A stretch of DNA of 64,000 bases from DASQZK01 sp963809925 (GTDB taxonomy: Bacteria; Bacteroidota; Bacteroidia; Bacteroidales; GCA-2748055), in the NCBI GenBank assembly GCA_963809925.1, contig CAWELH010000009.1, positions 1-64,000 on the forward strand, written 5' to 3'. Shown here in pieces: positions 33,473 through 41,358 of this stretch; the stretch's first letter is position 1, and each line of letters begins with the position of its first letter. Made by a program: the position numbers and the translations under genes. The notes beneath the pieces are model-generated. The model did no database searches, was not told where the DNA came from, and saw only the letters and a list, made by a program, of their open reading frames with translations.

Positions 33473-34028
33473 ATGTCCAGGATAGGAATTTTACCCATTG
33501 AGATCCCGCAGGGCGTTACCGTGAATGTTGATAAAGACAATCTGGTATCCGTTAAAGGGCCAAAAGGAGAACTTCTTCAGGAGGTCGATACCGATATTAA
33601 GATTTCCATTGAAGAAAGCACGATTGTGGTATCGAGACCAACGGAACAGAAGCGTCATAAATCCATGCACGGGCTTTACCGTTCACTGATTTATAATATG
33701 GTACAGGGTGTCTCTGAAGGTTACGTCATCAAACAGGAACTTGTCGGTGTCGGATACAGGGCTGAAGCCAAAGGTCAGATCCTTGAACTTAGCCTTGGCT
33801 ATTCACACGAAATTCATTTCAGGATTCCTGAAGAGATAAAGGTTGAGACCGTTACAGAACGCCGGAGTAATCCTGTTATTACCCTTACCAGCGCAGATAA
33901 ACAGCTGATCGGTCAGGTAGCGGCCAAAATCAAGGTCCTTCCGGCCACCCGAACCATACAAAGGAAAAGGTATCCGTTTCGTTGGTGAAGATGTCAGAAG
34001 AAAAGCCGGTAAATCTGCAAGTGTTTAA
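33473..34028 (+). CDS. rplF: Ribosomal protein L6, frameshifted near the C-terminus
   Basis: MSRIGILPIEIPQGVTVNVD ... LIGQVAAKI is in frame; an extra A at ~33932 then derails the end. The shifted frame restores the highly conserved RSFRPPEPYKGKGIRFVGED and VRRKAGKSASV to a TAA at 34026. As read, the uncorrected frame ends at 33988 and lacks this tail, which contacts 23S rRNA near the sarcin-ricin loop. Confidence 0.92.
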
Positions 34029-34047
34029 TTGATAAATTAATATAACC

Positions 34048-34407
34048 ATGGCTTTAACAAAGCGTGAAAAGAGGTTCAGGATAAAGAAAAGAATTCGCAC
34101 CGCATTAACCGGAAGCGAGACGAAACCGCGTATGTCGGTTTACAGGAGCAACAAGCAGATTTATGTGCAGATCATCAATGATGTATCCGGCGAAACGCTG
34201 GCATCAGCCTCTTCCAAGGTTAAGGACGTCGTTGAGAAAACAGCCGTAAATAAATCTGAACAGGCTAAACTTGTTGGAAAATTAATCGCTGAAAAAGCCC
34301 TCGAAAAAGGGATCAAAGAAGTTATTTTTGACAGAAACGGTTATCAGTACCATGGCAGAATTAAAAGCCTCGCTGAAGCTGCCAGGGAAAACGGACTCAA
34401 ATTTTAA
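34048..34407 (+). CDS. rplR: Ribosomal protein L18
   Basis: 119 residues, intact, with a basic N-terminus (MALTKREKRFRIKKRIRTAL) and the closing signature DRNGYQYHGRIKSLAEAARE. It binds 5S rRNA with L5. From here to the end of the cluster all frames are clean. Confidence 0.99.
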   Translation: MALTKREKRFRIKKRIRTALTGSETKPRMSVYRSNKQIYVQIINDVSGETLASASSKVKDVVEKTAVNKSEQAKLVGKLIAEKALEKGIKEVIFDRNGYQYHGRIKSLAEAARENGLKF

Positions 34408-34416
34408 ATCGAAACT

Positions 34417-34932
34417 ATGTCTACGAGTATCAGGAAAGTAAAAACGACCGATCTTGAATTAAAAGATAGGCTTGTAAGTATACAGAGGGTTACCAAAGTT
34501 ACCAAAGGGGGTAGAACATTCAGCTTCTCAGCCATTGTCGTGGTCGGTAATGAAGATGGGATTGTCGGTTACGGGCTTGGTAAAGCCAATGAAGTAACAA
34601 CCGCTATTGCAAAAGGTGTTGAAGATGCCAAGAAGAACCTCATCAGAGTTCCAATCTTCAATGGTACGATTCCCCACGAGCAACTTTCAAAATACGGCGG
34701 TGCTGTGGTATTCATGAAACCTGCCTCATCAGGTACCGGTGTAAAAGCCGGAGGTGCTATGCGTGCCGTGCTGGAGAGTGTCGGAATTAAAGATGTGCTT
34801 GCTAAATCGAAAGGCTCCTCCAATCCCCATAACCTCGTGAAAGCAACCTTCCATGCGCTTCTTGAACTTCGGGATCCCTATACAGTCGCTCAACACAGGG
34901 GTGTTACTCTTGACAAAGTGTTTAACGGATAA
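34417..34932 (+). CDS. rpsE: Ribosomal protein S5
   Basis: 171 residues, intact, with the dsRNA-binding-like N-domain (KGGRTFSFSAIVVVGNEDG) and the GTGVKAGGAMRAVLE loop. S5 shapes mRNA entry and decoding fidelity. It is 9 bp behind rplR. Confidence 0.99.
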   Translation: MSTSIRKVKTTDLELKDRLVSIQRVTKVTKGGRTFSFSAIVVVGNEDGIVGYGLGKANEVTTAIAKGVEDAKKNLIRVPIFNGTIPHEQLSKYGGAVVFMKPASSGTGVKAGGAMRAVLESVGIKDVLAKSKGSSNPHNLVKATFHALLELRDPYTVAQHRGVTLDKVFNG

Positions 34933-34946
34933 AAGAACAGTCTAAA

Positions 34947-35126
34947 ATGGCAAAAATTAAAATCACCCAGGTGAAAAGTAAAATCGGGAGTACACAAAGG
35001 CAGAAGAGAACCCTCGAAGCTTTGGGTCTGAGAAAGATGCACAACAGTGTTGAAGTTGAAGCCACACCCCAGATCCTCGGCATGGTGACCAAAGTATCGC
35101 ACCTCCTGAAAGTTGAAAAATTATAA
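34947..35126 (+). CDS. rpmD: Ribosomal protein L30
   Basis: 59 residues (MAKIKITQVKSKIGSTQRQK...VTKVSHLLKVEKL) between rpsE and rplO, the usual spc-operon position. The L30 signature TQRQKRTLEALGLRKMHNSV is complete. Confidence 0.96.
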   Translation: MAKIKITQVKSKIGSTQRQKRTLEALGLRKMHNSVEVEATPQILGMVTKVSHLLKVEKL

Positions 35127-35154
35127 AGTCTTTAACCTATTTATTCATAAAGAA

Positions 35155-35604
35155 ATGGATTTGAGTAACTTAAAACCGGCCAAAGGATCAACCAAAAGTA
35201 AAAAAAGAATCGGTCGTGGCGAAGGCTCCGGTGTCGGAGGGACTTCTACAAGAGGACACAAAGGTGCTCAGTCGAGGTCGGGCTACTCCAGGAAGATCGG
35301 CTTTGAAGGTGGTCAGATGCCACTGCAGAGACGGTTGCCAAAATTCGGTTTTACCAATATTAACCGTAAAGAATACAAAGCGATTAATATTAGTGTACTT
35401 CAGGAATTGTCGGATAAGAAAAATGTCACCGATATCGATATCGATATATTGAAGGATGCCGGCCTGGTTTCAAAAAATGCACTGGTAAAGATCCTCGGGA
35501 AAGGTGAACTCAACAAGAAACTGAATGTAAAAGCACATGCTTTCTCCGCAAAAGCGAAAGAAATCATCGAAGCTGCACAGGGAACTGTTGAAGTCATTAA
35601 ATAA
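35155..35604 (+). CDS. rplO: Ribosomal protein L15
   Basis: 149 residues starting at MDLSNLKPAKGSTKSKKRIG; a longer frame from a TTG at 35113 would overlap rpmD and has no family support. The Gly-rich extended N-terminal arm (GRGEGSGVGGTSTRGHKGAQ) threads into 23S rRNA. It is a late 50S assembly protein and is followed by secY. Confidence 0.97.
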   Translation: MDLSNLKPAKGSTKSKKRIGRGEGSGVGGTSTRGHKGAQSRSGYSRKIGFEGGQMPLQRRLPKFGFTNINRKEYKAINISVLQELSDKKNVTDIDIDILKDAGLVSKNALVKILGKGELNKKLNVKAHAFSAKAKEIIEAAQGTVEVIK

Positions 35605-35627
35605 ACTGGAAAAATAAAGACCATCGA

Positions 35628-36956
35628 ATGAGAGCGTTAATCGAAACCATAAAGAACATTTATAAGATTGAGGACCTGAGGAACAGGATACTCTACACAT
35701 TGGGTATTCTGCTTGTATATCGCCTGGGAACTAAAGTTGTTCTCCCCGGCATCGATCCCACGGCACTTGAAGGGTTAAAGAACCAGACAGCACAAGGTGT
35801 TATGGGTCTTTTGGATATGTTCAGTGGTGGTGCATTTTCCAATGCATCCGTTTTCGGTCTCGGAATTATGCCCTACATTTCGGCATCCATCATTATTCAG
35901 CTTCTCGGCATCGCCGTACCTTATTTCCAAAAATTGCAGAGGGAGGGTGAGAGCGGAAGAAGAAAGATCAACCAGATAACACGATACCTTACCGTGGGAA
36001 TCCTGTTTCTGCAGGCCCCGGGGTATATCGCGAACCTCCATGCACAGGTACCCGAAGCATTTATGCCTGCCTTTTCAAGGGTAAGTGCTATCATTATCCT
36101 CACTGCCGGTACGATGTTCGTCATGTGGCTCGGTGAAAAAATTACGGATAAAGGAATCGGGAACGGAATCTCACTGATCATTATGATCGGTATTATAGCC
36201 CGCCTGCCCTTCGCACTCGTTGCCGAATTCGGCGGCCGGCTGGAACAGGGTGGCCTCGTTTCTTTCCTGTTAGAGATCGTTGTTCTCTTCTTCGTATTTA
36301 TGGGGACAATTTTGCTCGTTCAGGGAACACGACGTATACCGGTACAATACGCAAAAAGGATCGTCGGTAACAAGCAGTATGGCGGTGTGAGACAATACAT
36401 CCCGCTGAAAGTGAATGCTGCCGGTGTTATGCCCATTATCTTTGCTCAGGCGCTGGTGATGATCCCTATTACAGTGGCAGGTTTTGCCAATTCTCAGTCA
36501 CTTACCGGATTCCTTGCGGCCTTTTCAAATTTCCATGGGTTCTGGTATAATTTTGTTTTAGCAGTCCTTATCATCCTCTTTACATATTTTTACACGGCAA
36601 TTACCATTAACCCGGTTCAGATGGCCGAAGACATGAAGAAGAATGGCGGTTTCATACCAGGTGTAAAACCCGGCCGAAGAACCGTTGAGTTCCTCGATAC
36701 CATCATGTCGCGTATTACATTACCCGGTTCTATATTCCTGGCAATCATAGCAATTCTGCCTACGTTTGCCAGTATGGCCGGGGTTAATAACCAGTTCGCC
36801 CAGTTCTACGGAGGTACTTCGCTTTTGATCCTGGTTGGTGTTGTGCTCGACACCCTGCAGCAGATCGAAAGTCATCTCCTGATGCGTCATTACGACGGCC
36901 TGATGAAGTCAGGTGGAAGGATTAAGGGCAGAACAGGCAGTGCGGCGACCATATAG
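35628..36956 (+). CDS. secY: Preprotein translocase subunit SecY
   Basis: 442 residues with ten membrane helices. The plug region follows helix 1 (TALEGLKNQTAQGVMGLLDM). The cytosolic loop with GTRRIPVQYAKR and the C-terminal HYDGLMKSGG tail, which bind ribosome and SecA, are intact. It is the channel of the Sec pathway in the inner membrane. It sits between rplO and map as in other spc operons. Confidence 0.99.
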   Translation: MRALIETIKNIYKIEDLRNRILYTLGILLVYRLGTKVVLPGIDPTALEGLKNQTAQGVMGLLDMFSGGAFSNASVFGLGIMPYISASIIIQLLGIAVPYFQKLQREGESGRRKINQITRYLTVGILFLQAPGYIANLHAQVPEAFMPAFSRVSAIIILTAGTMFVMWLGEKITDKGIGNGISLIIMIGIIARLPFALVAEFGGRLEQGGLVSFLLEIVVLFFVFMGTILLVQGTRRIPVQYAKRIVGNKQYGGVRQYIPLKVNAAGVMPIIFAQALVMIPITVAGFANSQSLTGFLAAFSNFHGFWYNFVLAVLIILFTYFYTAITINPVQMAEDMKKNGGFIPGVKPGRRTVEFLDTIMSRITLPGSIFLAIIAILPTFASMAGVNNQFAQFYGGTSLLILVGVVLDTLQQIESHLLMRHYDGLMKSGGRIKGRTGSAATI

Positions 36957-36980
36957 CCAAAAGCAGGGAGACGTTCTTTG

Positions 36981-37757
36981 ATGATATACTATAAGACGGC
37001 AGAAGAGATCGAAAAACTGAGAGCGAGTAACATTCTCGTGTCTAAAACACTCGCCGAAGCGGCGAAAATGATCAGACCCGGAATTTCCACGCTCGACATT
37101 GACAGGATGGCAGAGACCTTTATAAGAGACCATCATGCGTTACCTGCATTCCTCGGATATAATGGTTATCCGAAGACACTCTGTACTTCAGTCAACGAAC
37201 AGGTTGTTCATGGAATCCCGTCGGAATACGTACTTAAGGAAGGAGATTTGCTGTCGATCGATTGTGGTGTGATTCTTGAGGGCTACTATGGCGATTCAGC
37301 ATACAGTTTTGCCGTAGGTGACACCGACGACAGTATCAGTGGACTGCTGAAGGTTACGAAGGAATCTCTTCTTAAAGGTGTGGAAAGAGCCATTGCCGGA
37401 AACCGGATAGGAGATATCGGTTTTGCAGTCCAGAGCCATTGTGAAATTCATGGATACGGTGTTGTAAGAGAAATGGTAGGACACGGTCTTGGCAAACATC
37501 TTCACGAAGAACCTGAAGTACCGAATTACGGAAGAAAGGGTACCGGTGCGTTGTTGAAAAAAGGGTTGGTAATTTGCATCGAGCCGATGATCAATATGGG
37601 GAAAAGACATATTTTCCAGGAATCGGACGGTTGGACGATACGAACGAAAGACAGGATGCCGTCGGCTCATTTTGAACTCGCAGTGGCTGTCGATGATGGG
37701 AAGCCGGATGTTTTATCGACATTTGAATATATTGAAAAAGTTTTAAAACAATCATAA
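36981..37757 (+). CDS. map: Type I methionine aminopeptidase
   Basis: 258 residues of the pita-bread fold, started at the ATG at 36981 (an in-frame TTG just before adds one residue). The five metal ligands are recognisable in SIDCGVILEGYYGDSAYSF (two Asp), MVGHGLGKHLHEEP (His), VICIEPMINMG (Glu) and HFELAVAVDD (Glu). It removes the initiator Met from nascent proteins. It is co-transcribed between secY and infA. Confidence 0.98.
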   Translation: MIYYKTAEEIEKLRASNILVSKTLAEAAKMIRPGISTLDIDRMAETFIRDHHALPAFLGYNGYPKTLCTSVNEQVVHGIPSEYVLKEGDLLSIDCGVILEGYYGDSAYSFAVGDTDDSISGLLKVTKESLLKGVERAIAGNRIGDIGFAVQSHCEIHGYGVVREMVGHGLGKHLHEEPEVPNYGRKGTGALLKKGLVICIEPMINMGKRHIFQESDGWTIRTKDRMPSAHFELAVAVDDGKPDVLSTFEYIEKVLKQS

Positions 37758-37763
37758 GTAAAA

Positions 37764-37982
37764 ATGTCCAAACAACCATCTATCGAACAAGACGGTGTTA
37801 TTACCGAAGCATTATCGAATGCTATGTTCCGGGTCGAGCTGGAAAACGGACATGTGATTACAGCCCATATTTCCGGTAAGATGAGGATGCATTACATCAA
37901 ATTATTACCTGGCGACAGGGTAAAGGTTGAAATGTCACCGTACGATCTTACAAAAGGTAGAATTACATTCAGATATAAATAA
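37764..37982 (+). CDS. infA: Translation initiation factor IF-1
   Basis: 72 residues, a single OB fold (MSKQPSIEQDGVITEALSNA ... LPGDRVKVEMSPYDLTKGRI). IF-1 occupies the A site during initiation. It lies 6 bp behind map and just ahead of rpmJ, the standard order. Confidence 0.98.
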   Translation: MSKQPSIEQDGVITEALSNAMFRVELENGHVITAHISGKMRMHYIKLLPGDRVKVEMSPYDLTKGRITFRYK

Positions 37983-37990
37983 TACTTGAA

Positions 37991-38107
37991 ATGAAAGTTA
38001 GAGCATCTGTAAAAAAACGCAGTGCAGACTGCAAAATCGTCAGGAGAAAAGGACGATTATACGTAATTAACAAAAAGAACCCAAAGTTCAAACAGCGTCA
38101 GGGTTAA
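37991..38107 (+). CDS. rpmJ: Ribosomal protein L36 (zinc-free form)
   Basis: 38 residues: MKVRASVKKRSADCKIVRRK, then GRLYVINKKNPKFKQRQG. Of the canonical C-C-C-H zinc ligands only Cys14 remains; the others are Ser, Asn/Lys and Phe. This is the C- form that needs no zinc and is usual in Bacteroidota. It is too short for ordinary gene finders, but its position between infA and rpsM is diagnostic. Confidence 0.96.
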   Translation: MKVRASVKKRSADCKIVRRKGRLYVINKKNPKFKQRQG

Positions 38108-38139
38108 GAAATGTATGAAAATAAAATAAGCAGATAACT

Positions 38140-38517
38140 ATGGCTAGAATTGTTGGCGTTGATTTGCCGAAAAACAAAAGAGGTGAAATCGGTCTTACCT
38201 ACATTTACGGGATTGGCAGGAGTGCTTCCAGAGCAATCCTTGCAAAAGCAGGTATTGACAGTAACATCAAAGTGAACGACTGGAACGATGATCAGATCTC
38301 AAAAATCAGGAAGGTGATCAATGATGAATTTAAAGTGGAAGGCGAGCTGAGATCAAGCGTACAGCTTAATATCAAACGTCTTATGGATATCGGTTGCTAC
38401 CGTGGCATCCGTCATCGTATTGGTCTTCCTGTCAGAGGACAGAGCACTAAGAACAATGCCAGGACACGCAAGGGCAAAAAGAAAACCGTAGCGAACAAAA
38501 AGAAAGCAACTAAATAA
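38140..38517 (+). CDS. rpsM: Ribosomal protein S13
   Basis: 125 residues, intact (MARIVGVDLPKNKRGEIGLT...), with the helix-two-turn-helix region and the basic C-terminal tail (RTRKGKKKTVANKKKATK) that reaches the P-site tRNAs. It opens the alpha-operon segment. Confidence 0.99.
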   Translation: MARIVGVDLPKNKRGEIGLTYIYGIGRSASRAILAKAGIDSNIKVNDWNDDQISKIRKVINDEFKVEGELRSSVQLNIKRLMDIGCYRGIRHRIGLPVRGQSTKNNARTRKGKKKTVANKKKATK

Positions 38518-38528
38518 GTATTAATAAG

Positions 38529-38918
38529 ATGGCAAAAAAGACTGGATCGGCAAGAAAAAAAGTTGTCAACGTAGAACCCACAGGACAAGCGCATGTTCAT
38601 GCTTCTTTCAACAATATAATTGTTTCCATGACCAATGGTTCAGGCCAGGTGATTTCATGGTCGTCAGCCGGTAAAATGGGTTTCAAAGGCTCCAAGAAGA
38701 ATACCCCTTACGCAGCCCAGATGGCCGCTCAGGATTGTGCTAAAACAGCCTACGATCTCGGATTAAGGAAGGTGAAAGTTTATGTCAAGGGCCCTGGTTC
38801 CGGAAGAGAATCGGCCATCAGAACCATTGATTCGATTGGTATCGAGGTTACTGAGATCGTTGACGTAACTCCATTGCCACACAATGGCTGCCGTCCACCG
38901 AAAAGAAGAAGGGTATAA
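38529..38918 (+). CDS. rpsK: Ribosomal protein S11
   Basis: 129 residues, intact, ending in the invariant TPLPHNGCRPPKRRRV. It is a 30S platform protein near the mRNA exit, 11 bp behind rpsM. Confidence 0.99.
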   Translation: MAKKTGSARKKVVNVEPTGQAHVHASFNNIIVSMTNGSGQVISWSSAGKMGFKGSKKNTPYAAQMAAQDCAKTAYDLGLRKVKVYVKGPGSGRESAIRTIDSIGIEVTEIVDVTPLPHNGCRPPKRRRV

Positions 38919-38944
38919 TAAAAAAAACGTAAATTTTTAAATAA

Positions 38945-39553
38945 ATGGCGAGATATAGAGGACCAAGAACCAAGATTTCCAGAAAATTTGGCGAACCCAT
39001 TTACGGGGCAGATAAAAATTTTGAAAAGAAAAATTATCCTCCCGGACAACACGGATTAAACAAAAGAAGGCGTAAAACGTCAGAATACGGACTTCAGCTT
39101 AAAGAAAAACAAAAAGCTAAGTATACCTATGGTATCCTTGAAAAACAATTCCGGAATCTGTTCGAACGTGCTTCTGCCAGTAAAGGAGTTACCGGTGAGG
39201 TACTGCTTCAGCTTCTGGAATCACGCCTGGACAACGTTGTTTACCGACTGGGTGTAGCACCCAGCAGGGCAGCGGCCAGGCAGCTTGTTACCCACCGTCA
39301 TATAACGGTAAATGGTGAACTGGTAAGTGTACCTTCTTATACACTCAGGCCCGGCGATATTGTCGGCGTGAGAGAAAGATCGAAATCACTACTGACCATC
39401 ACAGACTCACTTGCTTCACGCCGAAACACTTCAGCCGCATGGCTGGAATGGGATGGCTCTGAACTGGCAGGCAAATTCCTTAACAGGCCTGAAAGACAGG
39501 AAATACCTGAGAACATTAAGGAACAACTGATCGTTGAACTGTATTCAAAATAA
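38945..39553 (+). CDS. rpsD: Ribosomal protein S4
   Basis: 202 residues, intact, with the N-terminal domain (PPGQHGLNKRRRKTSEYGLQ; no zinc Cys) and the S4 RNA-binding fold (ESRLDNVVYRLGVAPSRAAA RQLVTH). It nucleates the 16S 5' domain and in some bacteria represses the alpha operon; no pseudoknot leader was identified here. Confidence 0.99.
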   Translation: MARYRGPRTKISRKFGEPIYGADKNFEKKNYPPGQHGLNKRRRKTSEYGLQLKEKQKAKYTYGILEKQFRNLFERASASKGVTGEVLLQLLESRLDNVVYRLGVAPSRAAARQLVTHRHITVNGELVSVPSYTLRPGDIVGVRERSKSLLTITDSLASRRNTSAAWLEWDGSELAGKFLNRPERQEIPENIKEQLIVELYSK

Positions 39554-39572
39554 TATAACTATAAATTTTATT

Positions 39573-40565
39573 ATGGCAATTTTAGCTTTTCAAAAACCGG
39601 ATAAGGTTATAATGCTCGAAGCCGATGATCAATACGGTAAGTTCGAGTTTCGCCCGCTTGAACCCGGTTATGGTATTACCGTCGGAAATGCGCTCAGGAG
39701 AATTCTTCTCTCCTCCCTCGAAGGATATGCCATAACAACCATTAAAGTCGAAGGTGTTGAGCATGAATTCTCTACAATTACCGGGGTAATTGAAGACATG
39801 ACTCAGATTATTCTGAACCTTAAACAAATCCGTTTTAAGAAGCAGATTGAAGATATTAACGATGAAAAAGTATTGGTTACCATCACCGGTCAGGATCTTT
39901 TTAAAGCCGGCGATCTGCAGCGTTTTCTTAGTGGATTCAAAGTACTGAACCCGGAACACGTGATCTGTAGAATGGAACCAGATGTAAAGTTTCAGATGGA
40001 AATTTCAGTCAACAAGGGCAGAGGTTATGTACCCGCTGACGAAAACAAACCCGTTGACGCGGAATTCGGAATCATTGCTATCGATTCAATTTACACCCCT
40101 GTGAAAAATGTAACCTATGCCATCGAAAACTACAGGGTTGAACAGAAGACCGATTACGAAAAACTCGTTATTGAGATCAAAACTGATGGTTCAGTACATC
40201 CCAAAGATGCACTGAAGGAAGCAGCCAAGATCCTTATCTATCACTTCATGCTGTTCTCCGATGAAAAGATCACACTCGATTCGGACGAGAAATTTGCTAA
40301 TGAAGAATTCGACGAGGAAGTACTCCATATGCGTCAGCTTCTAAAGACGAAACTGGTCGACATGGACCTTTCAGTTCGTGCACTAAACTGCCTCAAAGCA
40401 GCTGAAGTAGATACTCTCGGTGACCTGGTGAAGTTCAATAAGAACGATTTGCTCAAATTCAGAAACTTCGGGAAGAAATCGCTGACCGAGCTGGAAGAAC
40501 TGCTTTCGCAGATGAACCTGAATTTTGGCATGGATATAAGTAAGTATAAATTAGACAAGGAATAA
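39573..40565 (+). CDS. rpoA: RNA polymerase alpha subunit
   Basis: 330 residues from the ATG at 39573 (MAILAFQKPDKVIMLEADDQ), exactly the usual Bacteroidota length; an upstream TTG-started extension overlapping rpsD is unlikely. The N-terminal dimerisation domain (GITVGNALRRILLSSLEG) and C-terminal helix-hairpin DNA-binding domain (FRNFGKKSLTELEELL) are both present. Confidence 0.98.
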   Translation: MAILAFQKPDKVIMLEADDQYGKFEFRPLEPGYGITVGNALRRILLSSLEGYAITTIKVEGVEHEFSTITGVIEDMTQIILNLKQIRFKKQIEDINDEKVLVTITGQDLFKAGDLQRFLSGFKVLNPEHVICRMEPDVKFQMEISVNKGRGYVPADENKPVDAEFGIIAIDSIYTPVKNVTYAIENYRVEQKTDYEKLVIEIKTDGSVHPKDALKEAAKILIYHFMLFSDEKITLDSDEKFANEEFDEEVLHMRQLLKTKLVDMDLSVRALNCLKAAEVDTLGDLVKFNKNDLLKFRNFGKKSLTELEELLSQMNLNFGMDISKYKLDKE

Positions 40566-40571
40566 TTCAAA

Positions 40572-41255
40572 ATGAGACACAGGAAAAGCTTTAACCATTT
40601 AGGAAGGACAGCCAGTCACAGGAAAGCGATGCTGGCAAATATGGCTTCTTCCCTGATCAAGCATAAGCGGATTACGACCACCACAGCCAAAGCCAAGGCT
40701 CTCAGAACTTTTGTTGAGCCCCTGATTACAAAATCAAAGGATGATACCACGCACTCCAGACGCGTCGTTTTCAGCTACCTCCAGGATAAAGATGCCGTTT
40801 CTGAACTTTTTCGCGAAGTAGCAGGCAAGGTTGCTGACAGGCCGGGAGGTTATACCCGTATCCTGAAGCTTGGTAACCGCCTGGGCGATAGTGCTGAGAT
40901 GGCTATTATCGAGCTGGTCGACTATAACCCGAACCTGCTTGGTGAAGGTGCCGGAAAAGCCGGAGGCCGCAAACGCCGCAGAGGCAGTAAGAAGAAATCA
41001 GAAGCTGAACAGGCCGGAGTGGGAACACAGGTCGCCGAAATCGAAGAAGCCCAGGTGGTTGAAGAGACGGAGAGCACAGAACAACCGTCATCTGATGTAA
41101 GCAATGAAACATCTGAACCTGTTGCTGAAACCGAAGTTGCAGAAACCGAATCCGCTGAAGTTACCGATGAGGTGAAGGATGAATCAGCAAAGGATGAATC
41201 GGCTGAAGAAGGTGAAAAAAGTAATGACACAGACGAAGAAAAACAGGAGTCGTAA
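40572..41255 (+). CDS. rplQ: Ribosomal protein L17 with long acidic C-terminal tail
   Basis: 227 residues. The first ~120 are a standard L17 (MRHRKSFNHLGRTASHRKAM...MAIIELVDYNPNL). A basic patch (GGRKRRRGSKKK) follows, then about 85 residues rich in Glu, Thr, Ser, Val and Ala with almost no hydrophobic core, ending ...EEKQES. Tails of this sort are known on L17 in Bacteroidota but vary greatly in length; this one is long and probably disordered. It is the last gene of the cluster, 32 bp before a terminator. Confidence 0.97.
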   Translation: MRHRKSFNHLGRTASHRKAMLANMASSLIKHKRITTTTAKAKALRTFVEPLITKSKDDTTHSRRVVFSYLQDKDAVSELFREVAGKVADRPGGYTRILKLGNRLGDSAEMAIIELVDYNPNLLGEGAGKAGGRKRRRGSKKKSEAEQAGVGTQVAEIEEAQVVEETESTEQPSSDVSNETSEPVAETEVAETESAEVTDEVKDESAKDESAEEGEKSNDTDEEKQES

Positions 41256-41286
41256 GATCCATTTACGATACCAGTATTAATATTTG

Positions 41287-41322
41287 AAGGGGTAAAGCTG
41301 ATTTCTGTCTTTATCCCTTTTT
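41287..41322 (+). terminator. Terminator of the ribosomal protein cluster
   Basis: AAGGGGTAAAG pairs with CTTTATCCCTT (one wobble) around an 11-nt loop and is followed by TTTTT. It lies 32 bp after the rplQ stop and before enolase. Confidence 0.75.
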
Positions 41323-41358
41323 CATGGAATAGTACAAATAATTTAAAAAAATTCGATT

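Noticed and set aside
28003..34028. Programmed ribosomal frameshifting shared by many ribosomal protein genes
   Set aside because: The sites share no slippery heptamer or common stop context, differ in direction (nine extra, three missing bases), and orthologues are uninterrupted in related bacteria. Sequence error is simpler.
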